34,142 nt of DNA from Patescibacteria group bacterium UBA4664 (GCA_943354915.1 CALRDO010000003.1:1-34142), one strand, 5' to 3'. Counted from the stretch's first letter, positions 1 through 8,670 are shown. Made by a program: numbers and translations. Notes: a model not told the origin generated them from the letters alone.

Positions 1-22
1 ATATTTTTGACTTCTCTGGCAT
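1..22 (-). CDS. 5' end of an unidentified gene (7 codons)
   Basis: An ATG at 22-20 on the minus strand reads MPEKSKI before the window ends. It is preceded by a near-perfect Shine-Dalgarno AAGGAGG (plus-strand 33-39) and by a promoter at 64-93, so a real gene probably runs off the left edge. Seven residues are too few to name it. Confidence 0.6.
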
Positions 23-63
23 CGGTACTTACCCTCCTTGTTTATTTTTTGATGTATGTACCT

Positions 64-93
64 ATCATACTATAGGCATAATTGGTTTGTAAA
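64..93 (-). promoter_or_regulatory. Promoter of the gene leaving the left edge
   Basis: On the minus strand TTTACA (88-93) and TATGAT (64-69) are 18 nt apart. Predicted start is near 57, giving a leader of about 35 nt that holds the AAGGAGG ribosome binding site. Confidence 0.5.
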
Positions 94-278
94 TAGTGTT
101 TGGCATACTTTTTTTGACACTACCTGTAGCGTAGCGCAATATCAGGGTAGCGCTAGGTTTGGTGGTGTTTTTATCAGATAATACGAACAATATACACACA
201 AACAGTTGATTAGGCTTATGTATAGGCCAAATATAGCTTGCCTGTAGCAATAACTAGTGGCACTTTTGGCAATATTAG
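94..278. other. Intergenic region without a recognised gene
   Basis: This lies between two divergent genes. A minus-strand frame at 65-250 is open, but it needs a TTG start without a Shine-Dalgarno and covers the promoter of the left-edge gene, so I do not call it. A short inverted AGCGC/GCGCT pair sits near 133-158. Nothing else recognised. Confidence 0.5.
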
Positions 279-308
279 TTGCCCTTTAATAAGCATAGGC
301 GTTACAAT
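279..308 (+). promoter_or_regulatory. Promoter of the LOG-family gene, leaderless
   Basis: TTGCCC (279-284), an 18-nt spacer and TACAAT (303-308). The predicted first transcribed base is 315, which is the A of the start codon. Confidence 0.55.
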
Positions 309-314
309 AAGTAG

Positions 315-1010
315 ATGAAAAATAACCAACCCGAGCCTCTATCAGTTGAGGCAATTCAAGAGGCCTGCCAGCTTAAGCATGATGACGAAACAAGCGAACG
401 CGTCTGCCGGATTAATGAAGAAATTACCCAGGGGTTAGAGCTAATCAGCCATTATCCTAAAAAAGTTACTTTTTTTGGGTCAGCTAGGTTTAAGGAGGAT
501 CACCCAGAATATCAAAAGGCTCGCAATCTGGCTAAGCGCCTAGTGAGCGAGCTAGATTATACTATCGTAACAGGTGGAGCTGGCGGGATCATGGAAGCGG
601 CCAACCGTGGAGCCAAGGAAGCTGGGGGGAATTCTCTGGGCCTCAATATCAAGCTCCCTACAGAACAGACTATCAACCCCTTTGTAACTCAGGCGATTCC
701 CTTCCGCTACTTCTTTACGCGCAAAGTTATCCTAAGCTTTGCCTCCAGAATGTATATATACTTCCCCGGCGGCTTTGGCACCATGGACGAGTTTTATGAA
801 ATCTTGACGCTGGTTCAGACCGGTAAAATTCATAAGGTACCGATTGTCTGTGTTGGGGCTTACTTCTGGGAAACTCTTAATAAAAACATGCACCATGGGC
901 TGATGATACCAACTGATACCATCGACGAAACAGATATGGGCCTCTACACTATTACCGATAGCGAAGATACTATTATGGAAATCGCCCGTAGCGCCCAAGC
1001 CCGCAAATAG
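315..1010 (+). CDS. LOG family protein (Rossmann-fold nucleotide phosphoribohydrolase)
   Basis: This 231-residue protein carries the LOG signature PGGFGTMDE at about residues 151-159 and the upstream block TGGAGGIMEAANRGA at 87-101. Family members release the base from nucleoside 5'-monophosphates (cytokinin activation in plants); many bacterial members were formerly annotated as lysine decarboxylases. In a bacterium with reduced metabolism a role in nucleotide turnover is plausible, but the substrate cannot be read from sequence. The N-terminal 45 residues are polar and outside the core. The ATG at 315 coincides with the predicted transcription start and has no Shine-Dalgarno. It is first in a co-directional run ending with prmC, although the next genes have their own promoters. 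Confidence 0.88.
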   Translation: MKNNQPEPLSVEAIQEACQLKHDDETSERVCRINEEITQGLELISHYPKKVTFFGSARFKEDHPEYQKARNLAKRLVSELDYTIVTGGAGGIMEAANRGAKEAGGNSLGLNIKLPTEQTINPFVTQAIPFRYFFTRKVILSFASRMYIYFPGGFGTMDEFYEILTLVQTGKIHKVPIVCVGAYFWETLNKNMHHGLMIPTDTIDETDMGLYTITDSEDTIMEIARSAQARK

Positions 1011-1013
1011 TTA

Positions 1014-1041
1014 TTGGCAAAACTCGCCTGATGGCTATAAT
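1014..1041 (+). promoter_or_regulatory. Promoter of the coiled-coil gene
   Basis: TTGGCA (1014-1019), a 16-nt spacer and TATAAT (1036-1041). Predicted start is 1048, giving a leader of about 31 nt with AAGGAG at 1068-1073. Unlike its neighbours this gene uses a conventional leader. Confidence 0.6.
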
Positions 1042-1078
1042 AGCTAATACTAGATAACTAATACATTAAGGAGAAATA

Positions 1079-1459
1079 GTGGACGATAAAACCCCTCTTC
1101 AGGCCATCCATCGGCTGATGCCAGAAATAGCCCAGTCAAAAGAAAAAATTAAAACAATCCGGGAGCAACTCAAGGACGTCTTGGAGAGCAACGATGAGTA
1201 CCAAAAACTTGAAGAAGAAATTAAGGAGCTATCGGCTAAGCGAATGGAGGCCAAAAAACTATTGTTATCTGACAAGGATTTTCAGAAGATTAATGCCGAG
1301 CTAGACGACGAAAAACTTAAAAATAAAGACCTCCAGGAGATACTTAGCCACTACCTTGTAACTTACTATAACGAAACGCAAAAAACGGAACTAACCGATG
1401 AAACTGGCGAAACAAGACAGCTGCTACTATCGGCCAAGCTTGGCAAGGCTATAGCCTAA
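1079..1459 (+). CDS. Small charged coiled-coil protein, function unknown
   Basis: The 126-residue product starts at GTG, 5 nt after AAGGAG. Residues of about 15-95 are rich in Glu, Lys and Leu with heptad-like spacing, as in a long antiparallel coiled coil. The last 30 residues are more polar and contain [10 protein letters not shown]. There is no signal peptide, membrane segment or cysteine pair. I do not recognise the family. It lies between a LOG protein and ribosomal protein bL31, with its own promoter. A structural or protein-binding role is the most that can be said. Confidence 0.7.
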   Translation: MDDKTPLQAIHRLMPEIAQSKEKIKTIREQLKDVLESNDEYQKLEEEIKELSAKRMEAKKLLLSDKDFQKINAELDDEKLKNKDLQEILSHYLVTYYNETQKTELTDETGETRQLLLSAKLGKAIA

Positions 1460-1468
1460 CTACTAGGT

Positions 1469-1497
1469 TTGACCGAGATAGGCTTTTATGCTACTAT
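1469..1497 (+). promoter_or_regulatory. Promoter of rpmE, near-leaderless
   Basis: TTGACC (1469-1474), a 17-nt spacer and TACTAT (1492-1497). Predicted start is 1504, three bases before the ATG at 1507. Confidence 0.6.
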
Positions 1498-1506
1498 TAC
1501 CAGGTT

Positions 1507-1857
1507 ATGAAATCTAGTATTCACCCTGAATTAAAAGCTACAAAGGTCAACTGCCTCGGTTGTGGAACTGCCTTTGAAAGCACATCTACGGTTGACCAAA
1601 TTACCGTTGATGTCTGCAGCCTATGCCATCCATTTTATACCGGCAAACAAAAACTAGTTGATACAGCTGGTCGAGTTGATAAATTCAGAACACGAACCGA
1701 GGCTGCAAAATCTCAAAAGCAAGCCCTAGGTAAGAAAGCTATTAAGGCTAGTAAGCGTCAAGCCGCTAAGATTGCTAAATCTCAAAATAAATTGGAGCCA
1801 ATAAAGCCAGCTAAAAAAATATCTAAAACCCCACAAGTTCAAGTCAAGGAACAATAA
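1507..1857 (+). CDS. rpmE: 50S ribosomal protein bL31 with a long basic tail
   Basis: Residues 1-65 match bL31: MKSSIHPE start, [13 protein letters not shown], and GRVDKF near the end of the domain. Both zinc-binding pairs are present (C16/C19 and C37/C40), so this is the zinc-containing form. bL31 is normally about 70 residues and sits at the intersubunit bridge near the central protuberance. This protein has 116 residues; the extra 45 or so are Lys/Ala/Gln-rich and low in complexity, resembling ribosomal tails that contact rRNA. The ATG follows a predicted near-leaderless promoter with no Shine-Dalgarno. prfA is next on the same strand but has its own -10 element. Confidence 0.9.
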   Translation: MKSSIHPELKATKVNCLGCGTAFESTSTVDQITVDVCSLCHPFYTGKQKLVDTAGRVDKFRTRTEAAKSQKQALGKKAIKASKRQAAKIAKSQNKLEPIKPAKKISKTPQVQVKEQ

Positions 1858-1879
1858 ACTAACCTTAAGTACCATAATG

Positions 1880-1899
1880 CCCTATAATTAGGGTATTAT
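1880..1899 (+). promoter_or_regulatory. Short hairpin and -10 element before prfA
   Basis: CCCTA (1880-1884 area) and TAGGG flank TAAT, forming a small hairpin. TATTAT at 1894-1899 predicts a start within a base of the prfA ATG at 1905. A second TATAAT lies at 1883-1888. No clear -35 is seen. The hairpin followed by an AT-rich run could also be a weak terminator for rpmE. Confidence 0.4.
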
Positions 1900-1904
1900 T
1901 TATT

Positions 1905-2972
1905 ATGAAACTGATTAACCCCACCGCCATCAAGAATATCCAAGACGAGCTGTCCGATATAGCCAGCCAGCTTAGTGATGCCACCATTTATGCTAGCCCA
2001 CGGTCCGCTAAGCTCATTAATAGACAGCGCGAGCTCTCGGAAAAGTTAGAACTCTTTCAGAAAGTTGCTGCCGCTGAAGACGACCTAGAAACAGCCAGAC
2101 TAATGCAAGGTGACCCTACAACAAAGGAGTTCGCAACAGAAGAAATTATTAAACTTAAAACGCTCCTAGAACAGCTAGAAGGTAGTGTCAGGCTTGCTCT
2201 TATCCCAACTGATCCTGCTGATCAAAAAAATGCCATTATTGAAATCCGAGCAGGGGCAGGTGGCGACGAGAGTAGTATCTTTGCTGGCGACTTACTTAGA
2301 ATGTATGCGCGCTATTGTGAAGACCACGGACTGAGCTTAAGTTTGCTTAGTGAAAATATTAACCCTGTTGGTGGTTATAAAGAAGTTATTGCCCAAATCC
2401 AAGGCAATGATGCTTATGGTACGTTCAAGTATGAATCTGGCGTGCACCGGGTCCAGAGGGTGCCAGCTACGGAAAGTGCTGGGCGTATCCATACTAGTAC
2501 GGCAACTGTCGCTGTCTTGCCAGAGGCTGAGGAGCATGACGTCCAGATTAATCAAAATGAACTGCGCATTGATGTTTTCCGTAGCTCCGGCAATGGCGGA
2601 CAGAGTGTTAATACCACCGATAGTGCCGTTAGAATTACTCACCTGCCAAGTGGGATTGTAGTCACCTGCCAAGACGAGAAATCGCAACTAAAAAATAAAC
2701 TTAAGGCCATGAGTGTCTTGCGCTCTCGCTTACTTGATGTCCAAACACAGCAAAAGTCCAAGGAACTAGGCGACCAGCGCCGAGGACAGATTGGGACTGG
2801 AGATAGAAGCGAAAAGATACGTACATATAACTTCCCCCAAGACCGCATCACCGACCATCGCATTGGCTATACCACGCATAATTTAAATAAAGTTATGGAT
2901 GGTGATATAGATAACATTATCTCAGCCCTAAAAACCGCAGCGACTGAAAAAATACTCCACGAGCAACTATGA
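1905..2972 (+). CDS. prfA: Peptide chain release factor 1
   Basis: RF1 ends translation at UAA and UAG. This 355-residue protein is of normal length. The codon-recognition tripeptide PAT (residues 187-189) lies in [17 protein letters not shown], which separates RF1 from RF2 (SPF). The catalytic GGQ is at 231-233; its glutamine is normally methylated by PrmC, whose gene follows with a 4-nt ATGA overlap. prfA itself stops at TGA, which RF1 does not read, so the organism needs RF2 elsewhere and uses a code in which UGA is stop. The start is leaderless by prediction. Confidence 0.96.
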   Translation: MKLINPTAIKNIQDELSDIASQLSDATIYASPRSAKLINRQRELSEKLELFQKVAAAEDDLETARLMQGDPTTKEFATEEIIKLKTLLEQLEGSVRLALIPTDPADQKNAIIEIRAGAGGDESSIFAGDLLRMYARYCEDHGLSLSLLSENINPVGGYKEVIAQIQGNDAYGTFKYESGVHRVQRVPATESAGRIHTSTATVAVLPEAEEHDVQINQNELRIDVFRSSGNGGQSVNTTDSAVRITHLPSGIVVTCQDEKSQLKNKLKAMSVLRSRLLDVQTQQKSKELGDQRRGQIGTGDRSEKIRTYNFPQDRITDHRIGYTTHNLNKVMDGDIDNIISALKTAATEKILHEQL

Positions 2973-3790
2973 ATGTCCACGAGCTAGCTAGATTGGGGCA
3001 AAAAAAATTAACTAAGGTCGGGATCAATAGTGCCCAATTAGACTCGGAAATTTTATTGTCTTGGAGCCTCAGTAAAACTCGCGAATGGCTGATTGCCCAT
3101 AGCCTAGATGAGCTGACCCAAAGCCAAGCTAATTTATTTAATAGTCTCATTGCGAGAAGACTGGAGCATCAGCCGATTTGCTATATTACCAATAGGATAG
3201 AATTTTATGGCCTTGATTTTTATGTTGATAATAGAGTCCTGTGCCCTCGCGCCGAAACCGAATTAATTGTTGAGCAAGCAATCAAACGAGCTCCGCTTAA
3301 CTCTAGCTTGATTGATTTAGGGACTGGTAGTGGAGCTATTGCTATTGCTATTGCCTACCACCGCAAAGACCTAACCATCACAGCAACAGAGATAGCTAGT
3401 AAGGCCCTCGTTGTAGCCAAGCGTAATGCCGAGTATATTTTAGGAAAGAATAATAATATCAAATTTATAAAATCTAACATCTGGGATGATATCAATGGCA
3501 AATTTGATACTATTGTTACCAATCTCCCCTATGTGTCTACAAGCTACACCCCCAATATGGAGCCAGAAGTTAAAAAAGAGCCAGCTATTGCCATTTTTGG
3601 TGGAGGTAAGGATGGCTTAAGTTTATATCGTAAATTTTACGATGGGATGCCGAGCCATACCAATCCCAAAACCATTGTGTTCCACGAATCTGACCCCTGG
3701 CAACATGATAAATTAAAAAAACTAGCCAATCAGGCTAGTTTATCATTACTATTTGAGGACTATTTAATACTTGGCTTTTTAAAAAAATAA
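2969..3790 (+). CDS. prmC: Release factor glutamine N5-methyltransferase
   Basis: PrmC (HemK) methylates the GGQ glutamine of release factors using S-adenosylmethionine. The 273-residue protein has an N-terminal helical region, a substrate-linked PRAETE block (family usually PRPETE) at 93-98, and the SAM-binding loop [15 protein letters not shown] at 116-130. The catalytic tetrapeptide is NLPY at 185-188, not the usual NPPY. NLPY occurs in the related Rossmann-fold KsgA/Erm methyltransferases, so activity is plausible. It overlaps prfA by ATGA, the classical prfA-prmC pairing, so translation is probably coupled. The downstream gene converges, and no strong terminator hairpin is visible between them. 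Confidence 0.93.
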   Translation: MNVHELARLGQKKLTKVGINSAQLDSEILLSWSLSKTREWLIAHSLDELTQSQANLFNSLIARRLEHQPICYITNRIEFYGLDFYVDNRVLCPRAETELIVEQAIKRAPLNSSLIDLGTGSGAIAIAIAYHRKDLTITATEIASKALVVAKRNAEYILGKNNNIKFIKSNIWDDINGKFDTIVTNLPYVSTSYTPNMEPEVKKEPAIAIFGGGKDGLSLYRKFYDGMPSHTNPKTIVFHESDPWQHDKLKKLANQASLSLLFEDYLILGFLKK

Positions 3791-3810
3791 AATATTAAAC
3801 TAGCTAGATC

Positions 3811-4620
3811 CTAACCAGTACCTGTCCAGCGGTTCATGAATATTAAAAGTACAAAAACTATAACCGTAACGGCTAAGTATTCAATGGTAATGCTCTTTTT
3901 TAGAGTGCGTTGCTTATAATGGTAGTAGATACCCCCCCAGCCGTAGGCCAGAGCTGTGATAATAGCACTGTACTGCGACAAAATAAGTGGTACGCTAGGT
4001 AGCTGATATAATACCGTCCACCGCGATGCTATCCAGAAAATCTGGACGGCCACAAAGCCCCAAAGGGCAGCGAGTATTTGGGGTTTATTGGTAAAATCAA
4101 GCAACCACCACAGGGCTATTAGAAAATTAATAATCCATAATATTAACATCACTAAAGCAGCCGGCCAATGCCAGTAGACTACAGTCAGGCTGGCCAGAGA
4201 GCTACTAACCAGAATAAATAAAAGAGTCAGGATATTATCCAATAGCAAATTAGGCTGAGGCTGTGTTTCTAGGTAGCATATCACTCCGTAAACTGCAGAT
4301 GATACTGCGACGGATAGGATAAACAACAAAGGCGACGTTTTGCCGATGATATATACGCTATAAATATAAAACAAGCTAATAGCTATCCATAGCATTGGTC
4401 GCAGTGACTTTGTGATAATTGTGCTAAACTTATTAGTTACAATCAGGCGCCGGAATAAAATATAGTTGAGTATTAGTCCAGCTGGAATCATTAAAAGTGG
4501 CGAGGGTGTGTAATATAAAATGGCAATTGCACAGGCCGCAATGAGTACACAGATAATAGCTATCAGGCGTTGGCCCTGAGTAAATAAATTAAGCCTTTTA
4601 ATCGCTGTTTTTAAATTCAT
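3811..4620 (-). CDS. Multi-pass membrane protein, function unknown
   Basis: The 269-residue product is almost wholly hydrophobic with about eight or nine membrane segments and very short loops; only about ten residues precede the first segment. I recognise no transporter or enzyme motif. The ATG at 4620 is supported by AGGAG six bases upstream and lies inside the end of the LCP gene (23-nt overlap), so the two are co-translated. Pairing with a cell-wall glycopolymer ligase suggests an envelope role, possibly lipid-linked precursor handling, but that is inference. Confidence 0.75.
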   Translation of the reverse strand: MNLKTAIKRLNLFTQGQRLIAIICVLIAACAIAILYYTPSPLLMIPAGLILNYILFRRLIVTNKFSTIITKSLRPMLWIAISLFYIYSVYIIGKTSPLLFILSVAVSSAVYGVICYLETQPQPNLLLDNILTLLFILVSSSLASLTVVYWHWPAALVMLILWIINFLIALWWLLDFTNKPQILAALWGFVAVQIFWIASRWTVLYQLPSVPLILSQYSAIITALAYGWGGIYYHYKQRTLKKSITIEYLAVTVIVFVLLIFMNRWTGTG

Positions 4621-5992
4621 AGTCTGCTCCTAATATAATTACTATCTCGGCTTGAGAACCAGCGGGGCGATTCTGCTTGCTAACCTCAACACCTAGCCTA
4701 TTGCTTAAATACTTGGCGGTGTAGGGTTTGTCGCCATTGGTATAGTCAATGAGCTGAGTTTTACTCTCGCCGCTAGCAATAATAGCTGGAGTCTTTATAA
4801 CATTATAGCCCAATGATTGCAACACAATTGATAGGGCATAGGCGTATCCAAGCTTATCCCCGCCAGCAATAATTTCAACTTTTGCCGACTCACTCTTAAT
4901 ATAGCCGTCTATCAATAAGCTCTTGATGTACGACTGGATTGACCTATAATTACCAACGCCATCAGTCGGTATTACTACGCTAACATCACCAACATTACTA
5001 TTTTTTACTAACCCTTGAAACTCGTTTTCTAGAACCGTATTGACTATGGCATTAGCATCTACTCTGCGGCCAATAGCAATTAAACGCTTCATTTCCTCTA
5101 GGCTAATATCAGTCGATAAATGATTGCCAACAATAGTAAGCAAGTCATTAACTTTAGCGGGGTTTAAAATGTTATCCAGTTGCAAGGCCTTGTCGCGCAT
5201 TGCCACCAAAACTACTTGTTGTCTTAGAGCCCTACCATAATCATCGCCGCAACTCCCCTTACGGCAACGTGTAAATTTGAGAGCTAGAGCGCCATCCATG
5301 TGGTGGTAGCCAGCCTTAAGATTGAACCCGCAGGTGTAAGCGCCATTTCTATCACATGGATAATCTGGGTCACTTAGATTGCTGGGATTATAAACATCAA
5401 CACCGCCAATGGCATCAACAGATTTTTTGAGACCTGTAAAATCAACTTTTAAAAAGTAATGGACCGGTACACCTAAAACCTGACTCACCGTTTGCTTAAT
5501 AACCTCTGCACCAGAATCCTCCTTCTGCTGTTCGGCGAAAACATAAGCAGCATTTATTTTACTCCACCAAAAACCTGGAATTTTAACATACAAATCCCTT
5601 GGCACACTAATTAGTGCCACATCATTGGTTTTTGGATCAATACTGGCAAGTAGAATTGTGTCAGTCAAATCCTCTCCCGCATGCCCAGTATCGCCTGTGC
5701 CTAAAAGTAAAATATTAACACGCCCCTCACCTTCACCTTTTAGCTGGTTTAAGTCTAAATCACCCTTAAGACCTACGGCGCCAGCGCCGTTGTGACTTTT
5801 AATAACCTTACTAAGCGTCGCAATTGTTTTAAGGCCAAAAGCACCAGCTAATAATATTGCCATAGCAAATATCACCAGGAACACTCTGATACCCCAGTGT
5901 TTTTTTAGATTTTTCTTTTTTAGGCTAGTGGTAGGCGGGACCTCAGGAGAACTATCAGTATCTCTAGCTTTCGGCCTCTTAAATAGTTGCAT
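4598..5992 (-). CDS. LytR-CpsA-Psr (LCP) family protein with LytR_C domain
   Basis: LCP enzymes transfer lipid-linked glycopolymers such as teichoic acids or polysaccharides to peptidoglycan in monoderm bacteria. This 464-residue protein has a short cytoplasmic tail, one membrane segment at about 33-55, then the LCP core: NILLLGTGD, DLTDTILLASIDP, ISVPRDLYVKIPG and the later GGVDVYNP block, with the conserved Asp and Arg residues that bind pyrophosphate lipid. Residues of about 365-455 (VEIIAGGDKLGYA onward) match a LytR_C domain. The ATG follows a TATAAT with a predicted 3-nt leader. The following membrane protein gene overlaps its end. Confidence 0.92.
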   Translation of the reverse strand: MQLFKRPKARDTDSSPEVPPTTSLKKKNLKKHWGIRVFLVIFAMAILLAGAFGLKTIATLSKVIKSHNGAGAVGLKGDLDLNQLKGEGEGRVNILLLGTGDTGHAGEDLTDTILLASIDPKTNDVALISVPRDLYVKIPGFWWSKINAAYVFAEQQKEDSGAEVIKQTVSQVLGVPVHYFLKVDFTGLKKSVDAIGGVDVYNPSNLSDPDYPCDRNGAYTCGFNLKAGYHHMDGALALKFTRCRKGSCGDDYGRALRQQVVLVAMRDKALQLDNILNPAKVNDLLTIVGNHLSTDISLEEMKRLIAIGRRVDANAIVNTVLENEFQGLVKNSNVGDVSVVIPTDGVGNYRSIQSYIKSLLIDGYIKSESAKVEIIAGGDKLGYAYALSIVLQSLGYNVIKTPAIIASGESKTQLIDYTNGDKPYTAKYLSNRLGVEVSKQNRPAGSQAEIVIILGADYEFKNSD

Positions 5993-6001
5993 ACTGTTTC
6001 T

Positions 6002-6007
6002 ATTATA
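6002..6007 (-). promoter_or_regulatory. -10 element of the LCP gene, near-leaderless
   Basis: TATAAT on the minus strand at 6007-6002 predicts a start at 5995, three bases before the ATG at 5992. The -35 is weak (TTTATT at 17 nt). Confidence 0.5.
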
Positions 6008-6067
6008 GATGATTAAGCCTTAGCAATAAACACTTATGCATGTTCTAGAATATTGCTACTTAGCTGT

Positions 6068-6073
6068 TATAAT
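6068..6073 (+). promoter_or_regulatory. -10 element of lepB, near-leaderless
   Basis: TATAAT at 6068-6073 predicts a start at 6080, two bases before the ATG at 6082. No convincing -35. Confidence 0.5.
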
Positions 6074-6081
6074 TAGTTATA

Positions 6082-6888
6082 ATGGACAACAAAGAAGAAA
6101 CAGCTGATGTTCACGCTAGACGAGACGATTCAGAACTGCTACAGCCAGGCACTGATATTAAGCCGGGAGCCTACCCTAATCCCAGCGAGGCCGAAGGCAG
6201 CTCTACGGTAGGTACAGGCAATATTGAGGCCGACGTTAAGGACTTTAATAATTTTGTAACCCTCCAAGATGAGTCTGCAGTTGAAGAAAAGCCAAAACAC
6301 AGTCTGCTGCATATTATTTGGGAAATTGTAAAAACCCTAATCATTGCTGCCATTGTTGTAATATTTATCAATACTTTCGTATTTCAAGCCTACTACGTAG
6401 ACGGAGGCAGTATGAACCCAGATTTTATTAATGGAGACTACCTGCTAGTTGATAAAATAAAAACCTCACTTAAGAATATTAATGGGTTTTTTGGCAATAA
6501 GAGTGGCCTAAAAATTAACCGTGGCGATGTCCTAGTCTTCAGGCCTCCTGGCAATACAGAAATCTTTTATATTAAGAGAGTCATCGGCCTCCCTGGTGAT
6601 AGAATAACCTTGAAAGATGGTGTCTTTACAATCTATAACCAAGAGCACCCCAAGGGGCTAGTATTAAAGGAGGCTTATGTTGACCCGAGCTATAAGGCCG
6701 AGGGAGAAGTTGATGAGGTTATTGAAGCTAATAATGTCTTTGTAGTTGGGGATAACCGCTCGCCTGGCGCCAGTTATGATTCTAGAAGCTGGGGACAACT
6801 GCCTCAGGCCAATATCATTGGCAACGCCTTCTTTAGGGTTATGCCACTAAATGATGCTGGTTTTATTCAGCAGCCCAGCTACAATTAA
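6082..6888 (+). CDS. lepB: Signal peptidase I
   Basis: This enzyme removes signal peptides from secreted proteins on the outer face of the membrane. The 268-residue protein has an acidic, polar cytoplasmic N-terminus of about 75 residues, one membrane segment at about 78-100, and the catalytic serine S110 in DGGSMNP. The general-base lysine is K165 in FYIKRVIGLPGD, and the C-terminal box VVGDNRSPGASYDSRSWG is intact. A single membrane anchor is typical of Gram-positive-type SipS enzymes. The acidic extension is longer than usual. It converges on parB with a 9-nt gap. Secreted proteins encoded in this window (nuclease, lipase-like hydrolase, LCP) mostly look membrane-anchored, so they are not clear clients. 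Confidence 0.95.
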   Translation: MDNKEETADVHARRDDSELLQPGTDIKPGAYPNPSEAEGSSTVGTGNIEADVKDFNNFVTLQDESAVEEKPKHSLLHIIWEIVKTLIIAAIVVIFINTFVFQAYYVDGGSMNPDFINGDYLLVDKIKTSLKNINGFFGNKSGLKINRGDVLVFRPPGNTEIFYIKRVIGLPGDRITLKDGVFTIYNQEHPKGLVLKEAYVDPSYKAEGEVDEVIEANNVFVVGDNRSPGASYDSRSWGQLPQANIIGNAFFRVMPLNDAGFIQQPSYN

Positions 6889-6897
6889 TACTGATAA

Positions 6898-7791
6898 TTA
6901 ATCTTCGCCTCGTATCTGGTTGGCGATTCTAGTTAGTTCTTCTTCGGAGTAGTACTCTATTATCAGCCTCCCCCCATTGGCTTTCTTCTGCACCTTAACC
7001 TTAGTGCCTAGCGCCTTGCCGATACTATCCGTTAAAGCATTAAATTCAGTGCGCATAGTAACTGCGTGGGCTGGCTTATGAGCTCCATCGCTTGATTTAA
7101 AGCGACGAGTCAGTTCCTCTGCCTCCCGAACCGTTAGCTTAGATTTAATAATAGTCTCTAGCAGTTGTGTTTGATCTGCCTGATCATCTAAGGAAAGAAT
7201 GGCCCTGGCATGACCCTCCGAGATAGTACCCTTCTGCAGTGCCAATTTAGCTTGGTGCGGCAAGTTAAGTAGCCTCACAGAATTAGAAACGGTTGAAGGG
7301 CCCTTGCCGACCCGCTTAGCTATTGCATCGTGAGTTAAATTAAACTGATCAATAAGCTTGGTATAAGCGATTGCCACCTCAAGAGGGGTAAGATCGGCGC
7401 GCTGGATATTCTCAATCACAGCTAATTCTAATTGCTGTTGTTGAGAGAAAGTGCGGACAATTGATGGGATCGATGCTAAGCCGAGTTTTTTTACAGCCCT
7501 AAGCCTGCGCTCTCCAGCAACTAACTGGTACTTGCCTTGCTTAGTCTTAATAACAATAATAGGCTGTAACACTCCATGGAGCTTAATGCTGCTGGCTAAC
7601 TCCTGTAACTGCGAGCTAGAGAATTCTGTTCTGGGCTGATGTGGATTGGGGGATATATCGGCAGGGTTTAGCCTTGCTATCATGCTCCCGTCAATCTTCA
7701 GCTCTGGTGGCAAACTATCTGCTATAAAATCATCAATATCCGTCGGTATTAAAGCATCAAGCCCCCGACCTAATCTACTTTTTGAACTCAT
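6898..7791 (-). CDS. parB: Chromosome partitioning protein ParB
   Basis: ParB binds parS centromere sites and spreads as a CTP-dependent clamp. The 297-residue protein starts with the ParA-activating peptide SRLGRGLDALIP. It then has the N-terminal nuclease-like/CTP-binding domain with HQPRTEF and VAGERRLRAVKKLG, and a helix-turn-helix at about 160-190 (HDAIAKRVGKGPSTVSNSVRLL). The C-terminal dimerisation domain ends LIIEYYSEEELTRI. Its ATG overlaps the parA TGA by 4 nt. I did not notice a canonical parS palindrome in the window, though I did not search exhaustively. Confidence 0.95.
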   Translation of the reverse strand: MSSKSRLGRGLDALIPTDIDDFIADSLPPELKIDGSMIARLNPADISPNPHQPRTEFSSSQLQELASSIKLHGVLQPIIVIKTKQGKYQLVAGERRLRAVKKLGLASIPSIVRTFSQQQQLELAVIENIQRADLTPLEVAIAYTKLIDQFNLTHDAIAKRVGKGPSTVSNSVRLLNLPHQAKLALQKGTISEGHARAILSLDDQADQTQLLETIIKSKLTVREAEELTRRFKSSDGAHKPAHAVTMRTEFNALTDSIGKALGTKVKVQKKANGGRLIIEYYSEEELTRIANQIRGED

Positions 7792-8558
7792 ATTGCTAAC
7801 CTCTTTTCTACTTCTCGAGCTAATTTCTTGTAAGCCTGCGCTCCTTTAGAAAACCTATCGTACTCAAAGATTGGTTTGCCGTGGCTTGGAGCTTCAGCTA
7901 ATCGTATATTGCGCGGTATAATAGTGTCAAATATTTTAGCTGGAAAATGTTTTTTGAGCTCCACTAGCACCTGCTCGCCAAGAGTTGTCCTGCGATTATG
8001 CATAGTTACAACGAGACCTAATAATTCTAGGGTTTGATTCAAGCTAACCCTAACGCGTTTAATTGTTTCTAGTAATTCCGAAAGCCCCTCTAGGGCATAG
8101 TACTCACTCTGGACTGGAATTAAAATAGATTTACTAGCTACAAAGGCGTTGATTGTTAAAAGGCCGAGTGATGGCGGGCAATCTATGATAATTACTTCAT
8201 ACTCTAGCTGTGCCAGAGAGTTTTTAAGAATTTTTTCTCTACCTTGGGTGGCAGAGATCTCAACTTCTGCAGCTGCTAGTTCTGGCTTAGATGGCAAGAT
8301 ATCCAAATTATCTACCTTGGTTTTTACAATCACATCCAGAGCTGAAGTCTTATCAACCATCACATTATAAATACTCAATTTAAGTTTATGCTTATCAAGA
8401 GCTAGACCGCTCGTAGAGTTGCCTTGGGGGTCCAAATCAACTAAAAGTACCTTATGCCCAAATTTTGCCAAATAAGCAGCAAGGCTAATAGCTGTAGTGG
8501 TTTTTCCGACGCCACCTTTTTGATTAGCAACTGACATAATTTTGCTGACATCTGACAT
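7788..8558 (-). CDS. parA: Chromosome partitioning ATPase ParA/Soj
   Basis: The 256-residue protein is a deviant-Walker ParA-family ATPase: KGGVGKTTT at residues 14-22 with the signature lysine K14, DLDPQGNST for the Walker A' region, and IIDCPPSLGLLT for Walker B. It lacks the N-terminal helix-turn-helix of plasmid ParA types, as expected for a chromosomal Soj. It is first in a parA-parB operon. The ATG has a TATAAT at 8572-8567 with a predicted leader of only two bases. rplU is transcribed divergently from the same 100-nt gap. Confidence 0.96.
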   Translation of the reverse strand: MSDVSKIMSVANQKGGVGKTTTAISLAAYLAKFGHKVLLVDLDPQGNSTSGLALDKHKLKLSIYNVMVDKTSALDVIVKTKVDNLDILPSKPELAAAEVEISATQGREKILKNSLAQLEYEVIIIDCPPSLGLLTINAFVASKSILIPVQSEYYALEGLSELLETIKRVRVSLNQTLELLGLVVTMHNRRTTLGEQVLVELKKHFPAKIFDTIIPRNIRLAEAPSHGKPIFEYDRFSKGAQAYKKLAREVEKRLAI

Positions 8559-8566
8559 ACTAACTA

Positions 8567-8572
8567 ATTATA
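8567..8572 (-). promoter_or_regulatory. -10 element of parA-parB, near-leaderless
   Basis: Minus-strand TATAAT predicts a start at 8560; the ATG begins at 8558. The -35 candidate (TCTGTT, 17 nt) is weak. Confidence 0.5.
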
Positions 8573-8598
8573 GCAAGCTTTCATGATTTAACAGAGGG

Positions 8599-8628
8599 TT
8601 TACAGGGTAGATACTTTCGTGCTATAAT
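8599..8628 (+). promoter_or_regulatory. Promoter of rplU
   Basis: TTTACA (8599-8604), an 18-nt spacer and TATAAT (8623-8628). Predicted start is 8635, giving a 36-nt leader with AAAGGA before the chosen GTG start. Confidence 0.6.
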
Positions 8629-8670
8629 TTTTAATTGTCTAAAAACCAACCAAAGAAAGGAAAACTAGCA

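Noticed and set aside
65-250. 61-residue minus-strand open frame
   Set aside because: It would need a TTG start without a Shine-Dalgarno, its composition is not protein-like, and it covers the promoter of the left-edge gene.
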